From Cylindrotheca closterium (taxonomy: Eukaryota; Bacillariophyta; Bacillariophyceae; Bacillariales; Bacillariaceae), in assembly GCA_933822405.4 (NCBI GenBank), contig CAKOGP040002091.1, forward strand, positions 243,889-307,888: DNA of 64,000 nt, in the 5' to 3' direction. The stretch's first letter is position 1; the number at the start of each line of letters is the position of its first letter. The notes beneath the pieces are model-generated. The model was not told the origin of the DNA, searched no databases, and saw only the letters and a program-made list of their open reading frames with translations. Positions 10,931 to 21,976 of this stretch are shown one piece after another. The position numbers and the translations under genes are program-made.

Positions 10931-12699
10931 CGGGAGAATGCACCACTAGAACAGCTGCACTGTTAAGACGAGACTCAGCGATGCCAAATACGAAGGTAAG
11001 CTGCAGTCGTAAGGTGTTATTCCTCGCATTCGTGGTGAGCATCGGAGCGGTTGCGGTAGTGTCCACAACAGCGTGGAGAGACCCCTTATTGGCACTACCG
11101 GACAAGAACCACACAATCCAGCCGGATTGTGATTTCCGGGGTAACAGGGAGTGCATACTTGAGGAAGTAATGCGGAACCAAGGGCGAGTGAGTCAGTAAG
11201 CCAGTGAAAGGTGAGGAACAGACTGGATGGCAAGGATGCTTTTAAAATCACACTCAAAGGAGGAGTCTACAGTGTGATAGATCTGAGGGGGAGAAGAACG
11301 AGTTAGGACGGTGGACGAGAGATCAGCTCACCGGAGTGGAAACTATTGCGAAACCAAGTGATCGTACACACTATAGTCTTACTACGAGTGCAAATACGGA
11401 TTATTACATCGCAGCGCAAAACACGTACAGTACGAACCTCTTCTGGCCTGGTACTTACTTCGACTATGTGGATGAGGATTTAGGCACTCCGATGAATGCG
11501 GTAGCTGCACGGGATGCTGCTACAAGTACTTGGGGAGGCTTCGACATGGTTCACGTCCTGAAACGGGATAAGGACTTTACACGGACCAGACTACAAGTAG
11601 ATAGGACGGACCAGAAGATGGTGGTCTCGCTGTCATGGATCGAGTCAAGGTGTACTGGAGGTTTTGGACTAATCGAAGCGGACAATAATGGAGGTTTTGG
11701 ACTAATCGAAGCGGACAATAACAGAGTTGACTGTGCGCCAAAATTATAGCTCAATGTTTGTATCCGATGCATCGTCAGGGATATGCTTCGAAGTTGGAGA
11801 GTTGGTCTCAGTCAGCGGATGTCTCGACACAGGAGCGGGATTGGGTTCTTTTATGGCAATTTCTGTCATGACAATCCGTCGAACGCGTTGGTATCGTTAC
11901 CTTGCGGGGTAAAGCAGTGGAACGCAGAATTAGGAAAAAACGACGAGGTATTCTAACTATGGAGGGGTATCGTTAACGGAAAACAGGATGGGCGAGATAT
12001 TCATGACGGTTAAAGAGGCGAAATACTGTTCCAGCTAGCATAAGCGTAGGGGTGCTTCTAAATATCTCGGGCAGAGTGAGTGACTGGACTGGATTGGAGG
12101 AGGAGTCCGAGGTTAGGTTGTATGTTAACCAATATATCCTATATGTTAAAATGTAATAAAATAAAAACGAAAATGATTGCAATCACAACAAGGGAGAGTT
12201 GGAATATTGATGTGAGTCGTATGAATGACTACCTCGGACCGTCACGGCAAAGACAACACGATGCGAATAACATAATGTGCATCGAGGATATTGGGCTTTG
12301 GGGGAGAGCTGTCAAACTGATAATTCGTATAGATGAAACAACACGGAAACAAGAGGACTCATATAAGTTTTGCGCCGCAAGGTTGTGTACGACACTGTCA
12401 TTTCCGAGGTCATTCAGTAGGTGGTAAACATCTTTCCCAACCTTGTTTGCGCGTAGACGAGCGGTCACACTTGACCAGGATCTTATTTGCTACCCATAAA
12501 TCGCATCATATCAGTAATTGCCCAACTCTTGCAAATTACTTTTGTCTGCCATTTGGTCTCCGACTCATCATCCTGGACTTCTTGGATCGTAGCAGTTAGG
12601 CTTTCGCAAGAATTCACCATTGGCAATGCTGAAAACAAGTCTGTGGAGGGGGAAATACTCTAGCATCGCAGATGATCTAATACCTCTTGCAGTAGGATT
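10931..12699. other. Decayed region with small ORFs and a 33 bp tandem duplication
   Basis: Contains a short plus ORF at 10981-11199 whose start has one hydrophobic segment (KVLFLAFVVSIGAVAVVS), like a signal anchor. A second ORF lies at 11336-11749. In it a 33 bp unit is repeated twice in tandem (about 11658-11723), encoding GGFGLIEADNN twice. Neither ORF matched a family I know and the frames are broken between them, so this may be a decayed secreted-protein gene or mobile element. No reverse transcriptase or integrase motif is visible. Confidence 0.3.
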
Positions 12700-13176
12700 T
12701 CATATGGAACTATGATCTTGAGGAGATGAGGTTGATTGGTGTCTACGTTTGTCATTCGTAATCAAAAGCGAATGAAAAAGAGTACCGACAGCTTCCACAG
12801 CATGGAGGGTTTCTTCATCCCATTCATTGCAAACTACGTTCTCTCCAAACATAGCTGTGGCAACCATAACATCGTCTAGGTCCTTGTTGTATGTAGTCAG
12901 AGTAAGCGAAGCCCAATCTTTGCCTTTATGAGCGAGGCATATAGCACGATGGTACAGAACGGGTTGCTTTTTTTGATCGAGCTCGGCTAGATTGTAGACT
13001 TCTTCTGCTGCAACTTGACTGCATCGTTCATCATGTCGTTGCTTGATCTTGACATGTGTAAAATTCCAGGACTTGAAGGTTTGAGAACAAGCAGGGCACG
13101 GGGACCTTGATTGACCAGAAGTTTGTTGCCATGCATGTTGAGAAACAGGCGGAACAAATGGTGCAATTCTTGCCAC
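12700..13176 (-). CDS. Hypothetical protein with a Cys pair, 158 residues
   Basis: Open frame of 158 codons. Near residue 28 there is SPCPACSQTFKSWNF followed by a His and a Cys about 15-25 residues on, which could form a small zinc-binding site. The rest is helical with no recognised domain. There are no clear neighbours in the same direction. It may be a genuine small gene or a fragment. Confidence 0.3.
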   Translation of the reverse strand: MARIAPFVPPVSQHAWQQTSGQSRSPCPACSQTFKSWNFTHVKIKQRHDERCSQVAAEEVYNLAELDQKKQPVLYHRAICLAHKGKDWASLTLTTYNKDLDDVMVATAMFGENVVCNEWDEETLHAVEAVGTLFHSLLITNDKRRHQSTSSPQDHSSI

Positions 13177-13712
13177 ATTTTATGACAAACTAAGGCGCCG
13201 GCGACTGGATATCAACTTTATTGTATTTAGAACAAAGTCGTAACTGCGAAGGGCCCTCAACAGACTTCTCGTCATGGCGTCTCTTGCAAGGCAGTGTCAA
13301 GGACCATTTCATATCGGGTGTCGGACGAAGACCAGTTCTTCGAAACCAATAAAGCTTTGGATAAAAACCAACGCATCGAAGTTGTTATTTAGATATGAAT
13401 TGATTGATGTACAAGGTTTGAAGTTACTAACTTTCTTGGGTGTGGAGATATTGGAAAGCAAAGTTGGATATGTTGCTGGTTTCGTTTGGAGATGAATGAT
13501 ATATTTATATTTTGCAGAAAAAATTAAACCGGCGTGCGCGCGCAAAAAACCGTGCGGAAATGGAAAATCGAATCATCGTCCGACAATAATGGATGAAATT
13601 TCTTGCAACACGGATGATGACACAAAGAGACCACATATTAATACTTGAATATACACTCTTCTCTTCACGCAAAAACAGCTAGAATCGTATTAATACATTC
13701 ATAAACCTCAGC
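13177..13712. other. Intergenic, no gene seen
   Basis: About 540 bp between the doubtful minus ORF and the TPR gene. Only short overlapping ORFs occur. The AT-rich stretch 13630-13712 is probably the 5' flank of the gene at 13713. Confidence 0.35.
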
Positions 13713-14939
13713 ATGGATCAGGAAGAATCAGTTCAATCGCAAGCCCATAATAATGATGACAACGACAACAATATGGAGGCACCCGAAACTCTTCCATATG
13801 TTACCACTTCTGCAGTCTTGCGCCAATTGAATCAAAATCTCCAAGAGTTGGCTCCTCCAGGAGAAGAAGCTTATTGCAAACCGCGTTTTGAATTGCAAAA
13901 ACGATTGCCAGATGGCTCTACGATTCCCGCATCCCAAGACGATTTGAGTGCTTCGGATTTGCAAAACAAGATTGCCCAGTCGGCCAAGTTTGTCTCTCAG
14001 CTGGTACCGAGCGATCGCAAGAAATGGGCCGAACAACAGCGACAAAGTGGGAATTCGCTATTCCAACAAGGCCAATACAAGGCGGCCATGGACATTTATC
14101 TTACTTGTTTGGTCGTAAAGGAAAGCAGTTCACCATCCAGAAGCCAACCACAAGATGCTGCTCCCGATTTGGAATTTTTGTCCCAAACCTTGTTGCCCGT
14201 TCTGAACAATCTGGCCCAATGCACCCTGCAACTGGGAATGCAAAAGAAGACCAAGGAATTTTGTGGAATTGCCTTGGAAGAAATTGGGGACAACGCCTCT
14301 GACATTGACCCCATTGCCTTGTGCAAGATTCATTTTAAGCGGGCCAAGGCACATCGATTGACGGGGCACTACTCGGAAGCCCGACAAGATTTGAATCTAT
14401 CACTCTCGTTTGTAGAAAAGAAGGAAAAGGCATTATTGAAAGAGGATACTACTATGGAAGAAGAAGAAGAAGACGATGATAGTGCTGCTAGCATTACCAA
14501 TCCGTTTCGTCAAGCCATTCAAAAGGAATTTCGTCATTTGGAGGCTGCCGAAAAAGAAGCTCGCAAGAATCGGCAACGACAAAAGAAGTCGATGCAACGA
14601 GCCTTGACATCAAACAAATCAGCTTCCTCGGTGCCCTCTGGCAAGAAGGCGCTCGACGACACTAGCTCTGGGATTCCAGTACCACAGGGACCACGCAAGT
14701 ATTCGACACTGCGGGCGAGAAAGAAAGTGTCTCCAGCAGATAGTACTGGTACTGAAAACGCTCAAGAGGGTAGAATGGACATTCGGGATCTTTCGTACTG
14801 GCAATACTACTGGTTAGTGGTCGCCCGAGTGGCCGAGACCTTGTTGCTATTGATTGGTGATGAGGACGATGACGAGAATAGCGTGAGAGCTCGTCAAAGT
14901 CAAGTGCATTCTAGACGAGATGATCGAAAGACAAGATGA
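13713..14939 (+). CDS. TPR-domain protein, likely co-chaperone or scaffold
   Basis: Single exon of 408 residues. The central region (about residues 105-255) shows tetratricopeptide repeats: WAEQQRQSGNSLFQQGQYKAA, then LPVLNNLAQCTLQLG and CKIHFKRAKAHRLTGHY. The spacing is that of the three-TPR clamps of immunophilin/TTC4-like Hsp90 co-chaperones. After the TPRs come an acidic run (EEEEEDDDS) and a long Lys/Arg/Gln-rich helix, then a Ser-rich linker. A conserved-looking segment (MDIRDLSYWQYYWLVVARVAETLLLL) near residue 350 could be a membrane-associated or amphipathic helix. The protein ends in a charged tail. No catalytic domain is present. Confidence 0.7.
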   Translation: MDQEESVQSQAHNNDDNDNNMEAPETLPYVTTSAVLRQLNQNLQELAPPGEEAYCKPRFELQKRLPDGSTIPASQDDLSASDLQNKIAQSAKFVSQLVPSDRKKWAEQQRQSGNSLFQQGQYKAAMDIYLTCLVVKESSSPSRSQPQDAAPDLEFLSQTLLPVLNNLAQCTLQLGMQKKTKEFCGIALEEIGDNASDIDPIALCKIHFKRAKAHRLTGHYSEARQDLNLSLSFVEKKEKALLKEDTTMEEEEEDDDSAASITNPFRQAIQKEFRHLEAAEKEARKNRQRQKKSMQRALTSNKSASSVPSGKKALDDTSSGIPVPQGPRKYSTLRARKKVSPADSTGTENAQEGRMDIRDLSYWQYYWLVVARVAETLLLLIGDEDDDENSVRARQSQVHSRRDDRKTR

Positions 14940-15023
14940 TCAGTAAAGTGGGAATGATATTCTATTTATGATGGAAGCGAATTCGTTTCGATCGCCATTG
15001 TCGATTGAGTGGGGCTATGCTAA

Positions 15024-15734
15024 TTACCTTGGATTGCGGCGGGAAATACGAGGATGAAGATCGCGGGGGATTTGGAGACGAATATCAAACTGCAATATGG
15101 TATGGTCCGATGGCCTCATCGGCACGCCAACGCTATGCAACTCGATGTTATGGAGGTTCTCAAGCCGGCGAGCATTAATCCAAAACTGGTAAAATTTGCC
15201 GACCTTAGGGAAGAATTCAAGAACCAATTTTCTTGATGATGTTGTTGTAGCACTGTCTATGATTTTGCCACTCCTGAAGCCACGACTCTCCAAGGTTTTG
15301 AGGGTTTGCATTTTAGGTAAATCCTGCTCCACGACCCAAATGGCACCAAAGCCGTTGGTGCCTAGGTTACAGCTGATGGTTGTCGCATAAGTATATGATT
15401 CTTGATTTGGAATGGCGGCCGCAAAACATTGTGTGCTTACTGCAAAGTACTTTGGGCTTTGGACTGTCTCAAAAATCTTGCTCTGGGACACTCGATCTCC
15501 CAAATGCAGCGATATTACGCAAATGCCAAGATTTCCATTCATACACTTGGATGTCTGTTTAAGATTCAAGAGGTCGCGAACCGAAAGAAAGGATGCCATT
15601 TGTTGCTTCAGTTCAACTGGAAGGTCTTCAAGGGTCGGGGGCGACTTGGTGGCAACATCCTTTTGTTTCTTTTTCTTTCTACGGCTGATACGGAAGCTGG
15701 GCTTGCGGAGCACTCTTCTGGTAAATGATTTCAT
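15024..15734 (-). CDS. F-box-like protein, copy 1 of a tandem array
   Basis: The start at 15734 (MKSF) was chosen because the intact paralogue at 18586-19260 starts at the equivalent MNSF and both continue RKP...RRKK...KDVATKS. The frame stays open 40 codons further upstream. The 236-residue product has a basic N-terminus, then an F-box-like block at about residues 30-63 (LEDLPVELKQQMASFLSVRD, then LNLKQTSKCM). A C-terminal domain shared by all copies follows (IWVVEQDLP; FFPKVGKFYQFWI). F-box proteins are substrate adaptors for SCF ubiquitin ligases; the substrate domain here is not one I know. It is the downstream-most of a head-to-tail minus-strand array. Confidence 0.6.
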   Translation of the reverse strand: MKSFTRRVLRKPSFRISRRKKKKQKDVATKSPPTLEDLPVELKQQMASFLSVRDLLNLKQTSKCMNGNLGICVISLHLGDRVSQSKIFETVQSPKYFAVSTQCFAAAIPNQESYTYATTISCNLGTNGFGAIWVVEQDLPKMQTLKTLESRGFRSGKIIDSATTTSSRKLVLEFFPKVGKFYQFWINARRLENLHNIELHSVGVPMRPSDHTILQFDIRLQIPRDLHPRISRRNPR

Positions 15735-16379
15735 CGTGTCTTTGTTTTGAGGAAACACACACTTGTTTGTGTGCTGTTGGTGGAATTGCTTCAACCAAAT
15801 CGAGTGTATCCAGTCGTGCCACATTCGAGTCAGTCGCCTTTCCTCATTCTTCAAAGATACCGGTAGATAATGTGACCAAGTCGACTACGTTCTTCTCAAA
15901 CATCTCCGAAAACAAGATGCTACAGTACTGTCGGTATCATAACATCTATCAACAGTTTTATTTTGCGGAACTATGCCCCGGAAGGAATAATTTTCTACGA
16001 AGTAATCAATACTGATACCTCTTGTTGCGTTTTTCATTGTGTATTAACAGAAGTCGGACTGGTCCAAAACTTCCGAAATCATCGATTGGGACGAGTCAGG
16101 ACTGATTGTCGTACAGACATAGTTCAGATGCCTTCACCCAACAATGGGGATATTTTGGCACAGTGGAATAACTGGTAGCATGAATCTTCAATCTGCAAAA
16201 CGCTCACGATAATTATTTGACACTCTGCGAAGCTGGGAGCGTACTGTATTAATAGTCATCACAAGATTGAAGAACGAAAGGGAGAATGAGCCATCACTAT
16301 TGAAAGACTACTGGCGTGAAGTCACCGGGCATTTTCTGTTCTTTGAATCGGAAGGATGGTACACCTCGAAACTGAGGAC

Positions 16380-16830
16380 GAAGCTAGTTGGGACCCAAAG
16401 TCGATGGTCGTGAACGGCAATGGAATGCGTCTCTTTCCGTTTGTTGGGGCACAAGCGACAACTTTACCAGAATCGAAGCATATATTTCTGAGGATACTGT
16501 GACTATGGCTTGCAGGCAGCTCTTGTTCGACAATCCAGATATTCCCATCGCTCCATCCCTGTTGTGTCCAGGAGGTTGCAAGATAACGTCATGGGGTGAA
16601 AGCGTACTTCTTGTTGCGGGATGATAGCTGCAAACATTTGGTTGGTGTGAGAAGTCTAGAAGACTTGGTTCCGGGATGCTTGGTCGATCAACGGCAAGGA
16701 GTCCACGGTGAGATCTAGATCCGAGATGGTGGTAATGGCAAGATGAATCGATTCTCGGAGAGAAAGGAAGGAGGCGACTCCTTGCTTCACTACTGATACT
16801 GTTGGAAGGTCATTCAAAGCCGAAATATGT
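16380..16830 (-). pseudogene. Decayed F-box-like copy 2
   Basis: Read on the minus strand, the peptide QGVASFLSLRESIHLA (about 16735-16785) matches the F-box start of the intact copies. Further on, in another frame, GNIWIVEQELPASHS and later CFDSGKVVACAP match their C-terminal domain. Stops and frame changes separate these pieces, so this is an old broken copy. Confidence 0.6.
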
Positions 16831-16970
16831 TCGTTCCTTGCTGCAGTTTCTCTCTTGATCTTGAACCTTCACATCATATGGGTGATTGGATTGTAACTAT
16901 CTATGAGAACACCACAAATGCTGAGACCCACACACTTAGACAATTTTATGTGCTATAGGGAACTGAGTTG

Positions 16971-17681
16971 TTATCTGGGATGGGAGTAGTGCAATGCAAG
17001 CCACCTCATTACAGCGATGCCAGGGCCAATAAGGGGAAGATCAACTTCAAACTGAATTGTGGTATGGTTCGATTGCTTCATTGTATGATTCGATTTCTTC
17101 ATTGCCAAATCCATCCGATGCAACTCCATGTTGTGGACGATAAACTCATACCGTGCAGTATTGCTCCAAAGCTGATACAACTTGCCAACTTTCGGAAAAA
17201 CAGAAGGGCAAATTTCCTTGATTCTGCTGATGAAGCCTTGGCGACAACGTTGCCGCTCCTAAAACGACGAGTCGTTGAAGCTTCAGGGCTTTTATTTTCA
17301 GACAGATTGCGCTCGATAATCCAAATGGATCCTCGGCGAAAATGGTTGGCGATTACGTTGTATCTAAAGAACATCACATGAGATTGTGATTCTTGATTTG
17401 GAAAGACGACCGCAAAATACTGGGCCATCATGTGGTTTGTTTGAAACCCCCTGTTCTGGGACATTCGATTTGTCCCAGGCGACAAGCATATGGCAATTTG
17501 AAGACCCCCTACTCATGCACTTGGATGTCTCTTTAAGATTGACGAGATCGCGCAACGAAAGAAAGGATGCCATGTGTTGCTTTAATCCGAGCACTTTGTG
17601 GCAACAATTTTCATTGTGGTTGAATGTTTGGTGGACTACAATTCTAGTAAATTGCACACCCATTTCAAATACTGAGAACAA
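16971..17681 (-). pseudogene. Frameshifted F-box-like copy 3
   Basis: Three overlapping minus frames together cover the whole family domain. One holds the F-box end (LKQHMASFLSLRDLVNLKET), the next holds the middle (FAVVFPNQESQSHVMFF to IWIIERNLSE), and the third holds the C-terminal piece (MYQLWSNTARYEFIVHNMEL). At least two frame changes are needed to read through, so no intact protein is made from this model. Confidence 0.65.
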
Positions 17682-17717
17682 GGAGTGTTATCTTCATCAA
17701 TAAGGATTACAAAACGT

Positions 17718-18316
17718 TTAGGATGTGGAGGGACGCTCCAGAAGTGCTACGCAAATCTTTGGAGCCGCTTGGGCAGAGCAGTAATGGCCGACGCCAGAAA
17801 TAGCGAAAATATCTGTGCTCCGGGGCAGAAGGCGACGAACTTCAGACTGAAGTCTGGCATGGTCCGATGGCTTCATTGGCTTCATTGGCTTCATTGGCTC
17901 CATTCCCAAACCCACGAGGTGCAATTCAATGCTGTGGACACGCAATTGAGACCGTGCGATATGTATCCAAAACTGGTAAAACTTGCCAACTTTCGGGAAG
18001 AACGAAAGAACCAATTCTCTTGATTCTGCTGTTGAAGCATTGGCCACAGCCTTGCCACACCTGAAATGACGACTCGTTAACGCTTCAGGGTCATCATTTT
18101 TAGATAGATTCTGCTCCAGAATCCAAATGGTTCCATGGCTAAAGTGGTTGTTGGTGAAAGCATTGCAACTTAAAGTAGTTGCATAGGACTGTGATGATGC
18201 TTGCTTTGGAATGAGGGCCGCGAAGCACTGTGTGCTTCGGGTTGCTTGGAAACTCCCGCTCTGAGATACTGGACCAGGCAGATATAACGATTTTACAGAA
18301 ATGCCAAGATCCCAAG
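17718..18316 (-). pseudogene. F-box-like copy 4, 5' end lost at a hairpin insertion
   Basis: The C-terminal domain is in one open frame (DLGISVKSLYLPGPVSQSG, STQCFAALIPKQ, IWILEQNLSK). The F-box and basic N-terminus expected upstream are replaced at about 18316 by hairpin-rich foreign DNA. The frame reads through the insert to 18638 without a family-like N-terminus. A 9 bp unit repeated near 17870-17892 encodes a short MKP repeat in the tail. It is a truncated copy unless a new start is used. Confidence 0.6.
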
Positions 18317-18590
18317 TCTTTGATATTCCGCTTCGCGGAATATCAAAGACTGGCCTTTTGGAACCGCACGCTTCGCGCGCAATCCAAAAGACCAGCTTCA
18401 CACCACAACCCACCAGAGTCACACCAAGAAAGAATCCCTCACGGAAGAAACCAGGCGGCAGGCGCCAGTTGGCTATCTTCGATAGTATCCGCATATAATG
18501 AAAATGGCACGCTTCGATTTCAAACACGAATGAATCGATTTCAATGCCACGATTGCATACTGCAAAGTGTCTATGGTGAGGTGTTCTAGA
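18316..18590. repeat. Hairpin-rich inserted segment
   Basis: Begins with a perfect 16 bp inverted repeat (arms 18316-18331 and 18335-18350, 3 nt loop TTC). A second imperfect hairpin follows directly (18351-18394, again centred on CGC-TTC-GCG). Next comes a block of about 35 nt (18395-18429) that recurs in reverse orientation at 42383-42417 with 3 mismatches, again beside a hairpin. It separates F-box copy 4 from copy 5. Confidence 0.65.
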
Positions 18591-19260
18591 GATGATCATT
18601 AATGGGGCTATCATCGCTTTGGAAGAAAGCGTATGCATATGGCTTCATGGCCAAACCCACAGTACTCAACGTCATTTTGTGGAGGTGCACTACAGTCCCT
18701 TGAGTATTAATCCACAACTGATAAAGCTTGCCAATCTTCGGGAAGAACGGAAGCACCAACTCTCTTGTTGGTGTTGCTGAAGCCGAGGCTACGATTTTGC
18801 CCCTCTTGAAATGAAGAGCCTTGAAAGCTTCAGGGCTTGGATTTTTAGGTAAATCCTGCTCCACAATCCAAATGATTCCGTCACTATTGCCCTTGGATTC
18901 TAGTTTGCATCTGAAGGTTGTTGCATAAGATTGTGATTCTTGATTTGGAATGACGATTGAAAAATTCTGTTTGGTTGGGCCTGTTTGAAATCTCTTGCAA
19001 GAGCTCTGAGACACTTGATCTGTTAGAGGTGACGACATTACAGAAATACCAAGATCCTTTTTCATGCACTTGGATGTCTCTTCAAGATAGAAGAGGTCAC
19101 GAACCGAAAGAAAGGATGACATTTGTTGCTTCAGTTCGGCAGGAAGATCTTCAAGAGCCGAATAAGTCGACTTGGTGGCAACATCCTTTTCATTCCTTTT
19201 CTTTCTGCGGAAAGGGCTGCATCTGGGCTTGCGGAGTATTTGTTTGACAAACGAGTTCAT
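18586..19260 (-). CDS. F-box-like protein, copy 5 of the tandem array
   Basis: The best-preserved copy: 224 residues from the MNSF start at 19260. The frame is open 29 codons further upstream, but similarity to copy 1 begins at MNSF. Basic N-terminus (RRKKRNEKDVATKS), F-box-like block (ALEDLPAELKQQMSSFLSVR, then FYLEETSKCM) at about residues 40-75, then the family C-terminal domain (IIWIVEQDLPKNPS; FFPKIGKLYQLWI). Copies 1-5 follow one another in the same direction, so they arose by tandem duplication; only this one and copy 1 are intact. Role inferred only from the F-box: probable substrate adaptor of an SCF ligase. Confidence 0.6.
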   Translation of the reverse strand: MNSFVKQILRKPRCSPFRRKKRNEKDVATKSTYSALEDLPAELKQQMSSFLSVRDLFYLEETSKCMKKDLGISVMSSPLTDQVSQSSCKRFQTGPTKQNFSIVIPNQESQSYATTFRCKLESKGNSDGIIWIVEQDLPKNPSPEAFKALHFKRGKIVASASATPTRELVLPFFPKIGKLYQLWINTQGTVVHLHKMTLSTVGLAMKPYAYAFFQSDDSPINDHL

Positions 19261-19540
19261 TGTGTTTGTGTGTTTGAATATTTTGTGGACTTTGTTGGTA
19301 GCCGTATCATTGCACGACCCGAATCTCAAACCCGCCCATCTCGGCAAAGTGAGTACAGATCTATCTGTATAGTCACGACAAAAAAGGATTAAAACATAAA
19401 CACCAATCTAGACTCTGTTTCCCATGGGTGTGTGCCGGTATGTCTCAAGGACAAAGGAAATACAGCAATCTAGTACATCGTTCATTCTCGATCTATCTGC
19501 AGATTTTAGTACGATAACTGTAGTTTTACTTGTTTCAAGC

Positions 19541-20041
19541 CTAGTCGAACACTTGACGCAACTCTTCTCTTTCTATTAATTCCCATCCAAGGTCAGAAAC
19601 CATTGATTCCACCTTTTCCTTCGTCACTCCCTTGGAGCGCAATAGCATAGTTGATTTACCGCCAGAATATCGGGCAATATCGACAAAGACATCTTCACTG
19701 GAAATGGACCTCTCGGCACCTGGATGCAACAGATTTGATAGAGCCGAGTCGATGCAAGGGGAGAATGATTCCATGCCATCGAGTAGCTCCGAGCCAGCTA
19801 TTTCGCTCATGGCCTCAAGCTGCGCTTCTTTCGGAAGTGAACCCTCTGGAAGCTTCTGAAAGAGCTCTGTAATCTTTCCGGGACTGCAGTGCAGTAAAGC
19901 TTGAACAAAGGTGGTGGTCGAAATGTAGTCTTTTCCTTGGACGTTGGCGATTAGTGCTGCAGTTTCGAAGACTTGCACTAGCTCGCTGTCAATCTTGTCC
20001 AAAGCATTAAGCTTCTGGAGAGGAGATTGTTTCTTTTTCAT
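19541..20041 (-). CDS. ClpN-like helical-repeat protein
   Basis: The start at 20041 (MKKKQSPLQKL) gives 166 residues. The frame continues upstream to 20197, but that extension looks like 5' UTR. The core (VQVFETAALIANVQGKDYIS, TTTFVQALLHC, then PCIDSALSNLLHPGAERSIS, SEDVFVDIA) resembles the pair of repeats in the N-domain of ClpA/ClpC, where 'A...A...G...I...H.L..LL' units form a small helical adaptor-binding domain. No ATPase motif follows, so it would be a free-standing ClpN-like protein, as known for plastid ClpT/ClpS partners. No plastid-targeting bipartite signal is obvious. Domain call is by eye. Confidence 0.45.
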   Translation of the reverse strand: MKKKQSPLQKLNALDKIDSELVQVFETAALIANVQGKDYISTTTFVQALLHCSPGKITELFQKLPEGSLPKEAQLEAMSEIAGSELLDGMESFSPCIDSALSNLLHPGAERSISSEDVFVDIARYSGGKSTMLLRSKGVTKEKVESMVSDLGWELIEREELRQVFD

Positions 20042-20306
20042 GTTGTCCCACGTGAAAAACAATGTGGTACTGTACCAATGTTTGGAAGCATGATATATTG
20101 AAGCTATGTGGTGTGTGTTCTTGTTTGTGGAAGATTGTACCGGCAGGCGGGCAGAGGCGGGTTTCAATTTGAAGCGTGCCCCTCGTGACTCATCCAATCA
20201 CACGACTCCAATTTGACTGCGTATTTTATGTACCGTCTCAATATACCGGTATAATCGCACGGGACAACAGAACATCACTGAGACAACATCATTCAATCTT
20301 TGTCAG

Positions 20307-21038
20307 ATGGGCGCTGCAAAATCAAAAGAGCAAGATTTAACACCCTATGAATTCGTCCAAGAAGACTGGCCGTGGTTATGGGCAATATGGGAACCTGAGA
20401 ATTTAGACTGGAAGATTGGGCTTTCGGACGACGAGATCCAAGAAACTGCTCGGCGTCAAGCAAAACTGCCAGTTCCCATTACAGAAAACCTATTTCTAGG
20501 GAATGCGTTTAGCGTCGAGTCCATCGAGAAACTCAAGGCGAGGGGAATCACAGCCGTTTTGAACATGGCAGGTCCAATGGCATTGAAACGAAAGACGATA
20601 CGAGCTTACAAGAATCATGGAATTGAGTATAAGCAAATCGATGGAGATGATGAATTTGAATATCCTCTACTTCAGAAGCACTGGCTGGAGGCTCACGATT
20701 TCATCAAGTCTACAACAAAAGACAGAACAGGAAAGTGTGTTGTCCATTGCGTTGCGGGAATCAATCGGTCGGGACTGATTGCTGCTGCTTGTTACATGAT
20801 TGAAACCCAGAGTCCAGTGCTGGAATCAGTAAAACACGTGCGAAAACAACGTGGAAATGTTGCAATATGCAATGAGGGCTTTCAAGCTCAGCTCGTAGCT
20901 TTCGCTCGAGTACATGATCTACTAGGACCACAGCCTGGAACAGAAGAGTCAATTGTGAAACAAGCCCCGCCACCCGCAAAAGGGCATTGGGTTTTAGATC
21001 CTACTGCCAGAGAGAACCCTTTAGATAAACTTTTATAG
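20307..21038 (+). CDS. Dual-specificity protein phosphatase, possibly N-myristoylated
   Basis: Single exon, 243 residues. The active-site loop HCVAGINRSG (CX5R with Cys and Arg in place) lies near residue 150, and the general-acid region is probably around D-G-D-D-E-F (about 113-118). The upstream segment (ITENLFLGNAFS; LKARGITAVLNMAG) is the typical start of an atypical DUSP fold. Family knowledge: such enzymes dephosphorylate Tyr and Ser/Thr of kinases, or non-protein substrates. The N-terminus MGAAKSKE fits the N-myristoylation consensus (Gly2, Ser6), so membrane anchoring is likely. No second domain; the tail is short and Pro-rich. Confidence 0.8.
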   Translation: MGAAKSKEQDLTPYEFVQEDWPWLWAIWEPENLDWKIGLSDDEIQETARRQAKLPVPITENLFLGNAFSVESIEKLKARGITAVLNMAGPMALKRKTIRAYKNHGIEYKQIDGDDEFEYPLLQKHWLEAHDFIKSTTKDRTGKCVVHCVAGINRSGLIAAACYMIETQSPVLESVKHVRKQRGNVAICNEGFQAQLVAFARVHDLLGPQPGTEESIVKQAPPPAKGHWVLDPTARENPLDKLL

Positions 21039-21976
21039 ATGGACACTATGTACACAGCCCATATGTTAACGTGACTGACTGGACAGCTGAGTCCCTGGCC
21101 CCAAATCAAAAAGATGATGTTGAATGTTGATAGGCCTACTACCATGTAGGATATTAAAAAATCATGCAATAAAGAATCGATGATTGCAGAATAATATATA
21201 AAAGTAGGCGATTCACACATTGTTGAAATCGTGTTCACTCCCCAGTTGATATTGTGTTGCCCGACTGGCTGCTACCAACGTTATCAACAAGAACATAGGG
21301 CCTACCGGTACTCGGTGACTGCTCCACCATATTCCCTCGTTCAGTACCTACTCCTCCTTCCTTGGCCGAAGTAGAACAGTACTGCTCCGTTGCTTTGGAT
21401 TAGGTCATCGACACTGTCACTTACCGAAAGGCGGTTGTACCTGTTGCGAGTTTATTGTCCACACCGGATACCAAACTGTGTCCTGACGTAGTAACTTCTC
21501 ATTTTGGCACTTAAGGTTCCACCCCTGTTATTATATAATCGTGACTGTTGAAATGGTCTCAGTCAGAAGCAATACCGCCCCGGGTTCGCGATCCTTTTTT
21601 GGTTTCCGTTACATACAGGATGGCTCGAAAGACATAGGCACTTCCTTGCAAAACTCGACAAAAATATGTAAACATCATCTACGTACGATGATAGAAGTCC
21701 ACGCAAAAGTTGAAACCGGCAGAATTTGAGACCAAAAAATATTGAACGTTGTAAATGTATCCCAATGTTACTTAACGATTTCGACTTCAGTACAGAGTAA
21801 AATAGCGTGAAAGGCAAGCAGATCCTAAAATGAGACAATTGACAAATTAAAAGGCCCTTTCATTATGCCCATGATAGTTTTGAGTGATGTTGGCCGTCCT
21901 CCGCACGGAATTTTCGTCGACTTCACACATACAATTTTTTCTAATACTTATATATTCAGCAGAAGAAGAGATTATC
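21039..21976. other. Intergenic, no gene seen
   Basis: About 940 bp downstream of the phosphatase with only short ORFs on both strands. The final 100 bp is AT-rich and is probably the promoter of the secreted vWA protein gene. Confidence 0.4.

Noticed and set aside
10931..12200. LTR retrotransposon remnant
   Set aside because: No reverse transcriptase, integrase or gag-type zinc knuckle and no matching long terminal repeats were found.
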